NCBI GenBank assembly: GCA_011056825.1
Contig: DSBH01000027.1
Coordinates: 1-9,724, forward strand
Source of the DNA: Deltaproteobacteria bacterium
GTDB taxonomy: Bacteria; Desulfobacterota; Syntrophia; Syntrophales; UBA2210
Length of the DNA: 9,724 bases
Reading direction: 5' to 3'
The notes below the pieces were generated by a model, which ran no database searches, was not told the DNA's origin, and worked only from the letters and a program-made list of their open reading frames with translations. This document shows, piece by piece, positions 6,486 through 9,724 of the stretch; position 1 is the stretch's first letter; each line of letters begins with the position of its first letter. Both the position numbers and the translations under genes were made by a program.

Positions 6486-7871
6486 GTGAAAACCTTTTCA
6501 TCGGTTCGCCTTGGTTGCCCCAAGAACATCATAGATTCTGAAGTCATGGAAGCCCTGCTCGAGGAGCGTGGCTGGGTTCTGCAATCGTCCTCAGATTACG
6601 TGGATGCCATTCTTGTCAATACCTGCGCCTTCATTGATGAGGCAAAGGAGGAGGCAGTCGACGCGATTCTTCATGCCGTGGAGATGAAAAAGCAGGGTCG
6701 TTGCGGACGCGTCATTGTGGCGGGATGCCTGGTGCAGCGCTACGGGCCGGAACTGGTGCGGGAACTTCCCGAGGTGGATCTTTTTGTCGGCACCGACGAG
6801 GTGGGACGAATAGCGCGCCACGTCGCGTCACTCGAGAATGAAGCCGGAAACGCGCCTCGTCTTGCCGCGGAACCCCCTCGCTTTCTCATGACGGCGAAAC
6901 ATCCCCGTAATACGGCGGGCGTCGGGTCGAGTGCGTACATCAAGATAGCCGAGGGATGCTCGAACCATTGTTCCTACTGTGTCATCCCGGCACTCCGCGG
7001 GCCCTTTCGAAGCAGGCCCGTCGAGGATATTCTCGAAGAGGCCGAAGATCTCGCCCGGAACGGCGTTCTGGAACTCATACTCGTGGCCCAGGAAACAACC
7101 TGCTACGGGTCGGATCAGCCGGATCGTCCCGACCTGACCCGTCTCCTGGAAGAATTTGCCGCCATCGAGAAAATACGGTGGCTACGGGTGCTCTATACCC
7201 ACCCGCGGCGGCTTGACGAGGAGCTTTTCTCGGTCATGGCGAGCGAAAAGAAGATCTGTCCCTATCTCGATGTTCCCCTGCAGCACATTGACGACGATAT
7301 TCTGCGAGCCATGAACAGGCGGTGCGACAGCCGCCGGATTCGACGCGTGCTGGAGCAGGCGCGGGAAAGTATACCGGGTGTCGCCCTGCGCACCTCCCTC
7401 ATCGTTGGGTTCCCCGGAGAAGACAGGAGCCGCTTTCGCATGCTTCTCGATTTCGTCAGGGAAATCCGTTTCGACCACCTGGGCGTTTTCCGGTACTCGA
7501 GAGAAGAAAGCACGGCGGCGGCTTCCATGGAAAAGCAGGTCGGAAAAAGAACCGCGGAATCGCGAAGAAATATTATAATGTCGGAGCAGGCCCGTATTTC
7601 CGGCGAGATAAACCAGGCCCGCCGGGGATCGGTTTACGACGTGCTGCTGGAAGAACCGTCCGATATCCCCGGGTACACTCATGTGGGGAGGACCCCCTTC
7701 CAGGCGCCCGAAATCGACGGTGTCACCTATGTGGACGCGCCGGGGGCTTCGACGGGAACAATCATCCGGTGCGTCATAACGGACGCCGACACGTACGATC
7801 TGTTCGGAAGCGCTCTCTCCCCGGAAGAACAGGGTGCGGGTATGAGCGAAACCGAGATGCGGCACGATTGA
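6486..7871 (+). CDS. rimO: Ribosomal protein S12 (Asp) methylthiotransferase RimO
   Basis: RimO is a radical-SAM enzyme with two iron-sulfur clusters that methylthiolates a conserved aspartate of ribosomal protein uS12. The start is taken as GTG 6486, 1 bp after the ftsK stop, giving 461 residues. The longer frame from 6426 adds 20 residues that overlap ftsK and do not resemble the family. The N-terminal UPF0004 domain has the RimO-type start RLGCPKNIIDSEV (Cys11) and cluster cysteines Cys47 (VNTCAF) and Cys81 (AGCLVQ). The radical-SAM core has CSNHCSYC (Cys158, 162, 165) within the RimO-like AEGCSNHCSYCVIPALRG. Further blocks are the LVAQETTCYG segment, YTHPRRL and PYLDVPLQHI. The last 65 or so residues look like a TRAM domain. 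The LGCPKN/IPALRG pattern favours RimO over the tRNA enzymes MiaB and MtaB. Confidence 0.95.
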   Translation: MKTFSSVRLGCPKNIIDSEVMEALLEERGWVLQSSSDYVDAILVNTCAFIDEAKEEAVDAILHAVEMKKQGRCGRVIVAGCLVQRYGPELVRELPEVDLFVGTDEVGRIARHVASLENEAGNAPRLAAEPPRFLMTAKHPRNTAGVGSSAYIKIAEGCSNHCSYCVIPALRGPFRSRPVEDILEEAEDLARNGVLELILVAQETTCYGSDQPDRPDLTRLLEEFAAIEKIRWLRVLYTHPRRLDEELFSVMASEKKICPYLDVPLQHIDDDILRAMNRRCDSRRIRRVLEQARESIPGVALRTSLIVGFPGEDRSRFRMLLDFVREIRFDHLGVFRYSREESTAAASMEKQVGKRTAESRRNIIMSEQARISGEINQARRGSVYDVLLEEPSDIPGYTHVGRTPFQAPEIDGVTYVDAPGASTGTIIRCVITDADTYDLFGSALSPEEQGAGMSETEMRHD

Positions 7872-7953
7872 TGCTGCGATGCCGCTTGGTTGTTCGATAG
7901 GTGTTGCGAATCATTGAGGATTATGAGATATACCGAAAAACGTCCGCAGTAAC

Positions 7954-7977
7954 AGGCGACAGGGGCACGACGGGCGA
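7954..7977. repeat. Purine-rich intergenic element related to 2950-2969
   Basis: AGGCGACAGGGGCACGACGG (7954-7973) followed by GCGA aligns with AGGCGAGGGGCAATGGGCGA at 2950-2969, with two short gaps. Both copies lie in noncoding DNA, here in the 130-bp rimO-usp gap just before the usp Shine-Dalgarno. The similarity is by eye, and low complexity could inflate it. Confidence 0.35.
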
Positions 7978-7985
7978 TCACAATC

Positions 7986-7992
7986 AGGGAGG
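7986..7992 (+). promoter_or_regulatory. Ribosome binding site of the universal stress protein gene
   Basis: AGGGAGG occupies 7986-7992. It directly abuts the ATG at 7993, which leaves no spacing, but lies 9 nt before the in-frame GTG at 8002. The site therefore favours GTG 8002 as the start. Confidence 0.55.
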
Positions 7993-8001
7993 ATGAATGC
8001 C

Positions 8002-8487
8002 GTGATACCCAAGATCAAAAGAATATTGTATACGACCGATCTTTCCGGGAACGCGGGGCACGTTTTCGGGTATGCCGTGAATTCGGCGCGAAAACACAAC
8101 GCCGAGATGATTCTGCTTCATGCCATCGAGCCGCTTCCGCAAAACGCGCGCATGTGGATGGAGCTCTACGCGGACGAAGGCAGACGGACGAAACTGTTCG
8201 AAGAGAACCGGCAACAGGTGACCGAGATGATCCGTGAACGGATCAGGACATTCGCGGAGCGGGAACTGGCCGATGATCCCGAAGGTTCCGTGCCCATTGC
8301 CGATATCATTGTCGAGGAAGGGTATCCCGCCGAGGTGATTCTTCGCAAGGTGGACGAACTGAAGTGCGATATCATCATCATGGGGACCCACAGCAAGGGC
8401 GTCATTACCCACGCCTTTCTCGGAAGCGTGGCCGAACGGGTACTGCGGCGCGTAAGAAAACCGGTGTTCATTATTCCGCAACCCTGA
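8002..8487 (+). CDS. Universal stress protein, UspA family
   Basis: A single-domain UspA-fold protein of 161 residues from GTG 8002 (164 from ATG 7993; the SD favours the GTG). It begins IPKIKRILYTTDLSGNA, the usual first strand with the nucleotide-contacting aspartate, and includes the AEMILLHAIEPLP strand. It ends with the ATP-binding loop GTHSKGVITHAFLGSVAERV (about 128-147) and KPVFIIP. ATP-binding Usps usually carry G-x2-G-x9-G-S/T; here the second glycine is serine (GTHS) while the final GS is kept, so nucleotide binding is likely but not certain. These small cytoplasmic proteins help survival in starvation, oxidative or energy stress by mechanisms that vary. It lies 130 bp after rimO, enough for its own promoter, though I found only a weak candidate near 7904-7932. 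Confidence 0.9.
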   Translation: MIPKIKRILYTTDLSGNAGHVFGYAVNSARKHNAEMILLHAIEPLPQNARMWMELYADEGRRTKLFEENRQQVTEMIRERIRTFAERELADDPEGSVPIADIIVEEGYPAEVILRKVDELKCDIIIMGTHSKGVITHAFLGSVAERVLRRVRKPVFIIPQP

Positions 8488-8511
8488 CGGGTAACGAAGT
8501 GAATCCGGTCA

Positions 8512-8543
8512 TGCCGGGCCTTGCGTGTTTCAAAGGCCCGGCA
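8512..8543. terminator. Probable bidirectional stem-loop terminator
   Basis: TGCCGGGCCTT (8512-8522) and AAGGCCCGGCA (8533-8543) form a perfect 11-bp G+C-rich stem with a 10-nt loop. It sits in the 68-bp gap between two converging genes, where a shared terminator is expected. No run of T follows it on either strand, so it is not a textbook intrinsic terminator. It may act by slowing polymerase, protect 3' ends, or be a palindromic repeat unit, since its left flank reads GTCATGCCGGG. Confidence 0.5.
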
Positions 8544-8555
8544 CCGGCCGGTTCG

Positions 8556-9722
8556 TCAGTAGAAATCGCGGAGCAGCTCAAGCAGCTGTCGCTCTTCGAC
8601 GGGAGCGGGATTTCCCACCGTGTTCACCACATCCTTTGATGCTTCGAAGGCGATCCGGGGCAGGTCCTCCTCGGGCACGCCCAGGTCCCTGAAACGTGTC
8701 GGCGCGTCTATTTCATCGTAAAGTTTCAGCAATCCTTCCTCGAGATTCCGCGACCGGTTCAGTGTCCAGGCGATGTCCTCGAATTCCTGTCGGCAGGCTT
8801 TTTCATTAAACCTGGCGAAACAGAGCAGCGACGGCGTGACGGCCCTTCCGTGGGGCAGGTGATACCGCGCGCCGATGACATGACCGAGACTGTGGCCGAC
8901 GCCCAGTCCCTTGGTAAAGGAGACGCCTCCGTAAACCGCCGCCATCGCCATGTCGGTTCTGGCCTGCAGATCGCCGGGGTCGGCATAGACTTTCGGCAGG
9001 CTCGATCCGACAAGCTTGATCCCGTAAAAGGCGAGTGCGGAGTAGTAAGGATGATAGGGCATGAGTGTGCCCGTGTATCCCTCGATGCAGTGGGCGAGGG
9101 CGTCGATGCCCGTTTCGGCGGTGAGGCGTTTCGGCAGCGTGCTGGTCAGTTCCGGGTCAATAATGGCCAGTTTTGGAACGATGCGTTCGCTCATGATAAT
9201 AAACTTGATGCCCCGTTCGCGGTCGCTCAACACCGCGTAGGTATTCGCCTCGCTTCCCGTCCCCGAGGTTGTGGGAATACAGATGACGGGAGGCAGGGGA
9301 TTCCGTATCTTGGCCGTTCCTCCCGCCAGGCTTTCGAATTCCGACATGTGTCCTTCATGCGTGACCCTTACGGAAAGGGCCTTGGCGGCGTCCATGGAAC
9401 TTCCTCCGCCCATGGCGATAATGCCGTCGCAGTCTTCCCGGTGGTAGAGATCTCCCAGGCGGTCTATTTCTTCGATGGGTGGATCGGCTTCGATATCACT
9501 GAAAAGAACCGTTTCAACCTTGTATTTCTTGAGTTGTTTTATCACCTCGTCGGCGCGTCCCATTTCTTTCATAGTCGGATCGCAGATGAAAAGCGCTCTT
9601 GTCATGCCGAGTGCCGCCGCCTGACCGCCGATTTTCGAAAGTACGCCCGCTCCGATCATGAGCGGCGGCAGTGAAGTGATGCGCACCTCCCAGATTTTCC
9701 GTGGTTCCCTGAACGCGTCCAT
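8556..9722 (-). CDS. Iron-containing (group III) alcohol dehydrogenase
   Basis: A 388-residue protein of the Fe-ADH family, which interconverts alcohols and aldehydes with NAD(P)H. The N-terminal Rossmann-like half has Asp48 in ALFICDPTMK, at the place that favours NAD over NADP in FucO-type enzymes, and the pyrophosphate-binding GGGSSMD (105-111). IPTTSGTGSEAN (149-160) follows. The helical half carries the four metal ligands with correct spacing: Asp207 and His211 (TGIDALAHCIEGY), and His277 and His291 (GVGHSLGH...LPHGRA). The ATG at 9722-9720 is only 2 nt from the window edge, so no ribosome binding site can be seen and the true start may be further out; the length is already normal. Substrate cannot be read from motifs: butanol, 1,3-propanediol, 4-hydroxybutyrate and lactaldehyde reductases all belong here. 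An energy-metabolism or fermentation role in an anaerobe is inferred. Confidence 0.93.
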   Translation of the reverse strand: MDAFREPRKIWEVRITSLPPLMIGAGVLSKIGGQAAALGMTRALFICDPTMKEMGRADEVIKQLKKYKVETVLFSDIEADPPIEEIDRLGDLYHREDCDGIIAMGGGSSMDAAKALSVRVTHEGHMSEFESLAGGTAKIRNPLPPVICIPTTSGTGSEANTYAVLSDRERGIKFIIMSERIVPKLAIIDPELTSTLPKRLTAETGIDALAHCIEGYTGTLMPYHPYYSALAFYGIKLVGSSLPKVYADPGDLQARTDMAMAAVYGGVSFTKGLGVGHSLGHVIGARYHLPHGRAVTPSLLCFARFNEKACRQEFEDIAWTLNRSRNLEEGLLKLYDEIDAPTRFRDLGVPEEDLPRIAFEASKDVVNTVGNPAPVEERQLLELLRDFY

Positions 9723-9724
9723 GC

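Noticed and set aside
7904..7932. TTGCGA / GATATA as a promoter for the universal stress protein gene
   Set aside because: The spacing is 17 bp, but the -10 box matches consensus at only half its positions, which is not above background for an AT-richer gap.
8850..9674. Plus-strand open frame (274 codons) opposite the alcohol dehydrogenase
   Set aside because: It is a shadow of a gene with all four metal ligands and the nucleotide-binding motif intact.

Overview
This is a gene-dense stretch of ordinary bacterial chromosome, rich in G+C. The genes are housekeeping and cell-envelope functions of a Gram-negative type: RodZ, TatA, UppP, FtsK and RimO, plus an inositol-phosphatase family enzyme, single-stranded DNA-binding protein, a universal stress protein and an iron-type alcohol dehydrogenase. 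The gene mix and the style of the intergenic repeats suggest a deltaproteobacterial (Desulfobacterota-like) anaerobe. That is an impression from family resemblance, not a placement.

Left part, 1-1021 (minus strand): the first 16 codons of a glutaredoxin-like protein run off the left edge. Just upstream of it on the same strand is suhB, so the two look co-transcribed. A divergent intergenic region of about 150 bp separates suhB from rodZ.

Middle left, 1022-2847: rodZ and tatA read rightwards, each with a candidate promoter. ssb reads leftwards and meets tatA tail to tail with only 3 bp between the stop codons. ssb has the best promoter in the window.

2848-3447: about 600 bp without a credible gene. 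From left to right it holds the ssb promoter, a patch of purine-rich and palindromic repeat debris, a pyrimidine-rich tract, the probable uppP promoter and a small hairpin before the uppP ribosome binding site.

3448-7871: a tight rightward operon, uppP-ftsK-rimO, with gaps of 10 bp and 1 bp. It combines lipid-carrier recycling for the cell wall, chromosome segregation at the septum, and modification of ribosomal protein S12. uppP and rimO both appear to use non-ATG starts well inside their longest open frames.

7872-9724: a universal stress protein gene reads rightwards. A convergent iron-type alcohol dehydrogenase, truncated or just complete at the right edge, reads leftwards. A perfect 11-bp stem-loop lies between them.

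I found no mobile element, CRISPR array, tRNA or rRNA, and nothing that looks like a new defence or metabolic system. The points worth checking are the repeat mosaic at 2941-3262, its purine-rich relative at 7954-7977, the start-codon choices, and the in-frame duplication in the RodZ linker.
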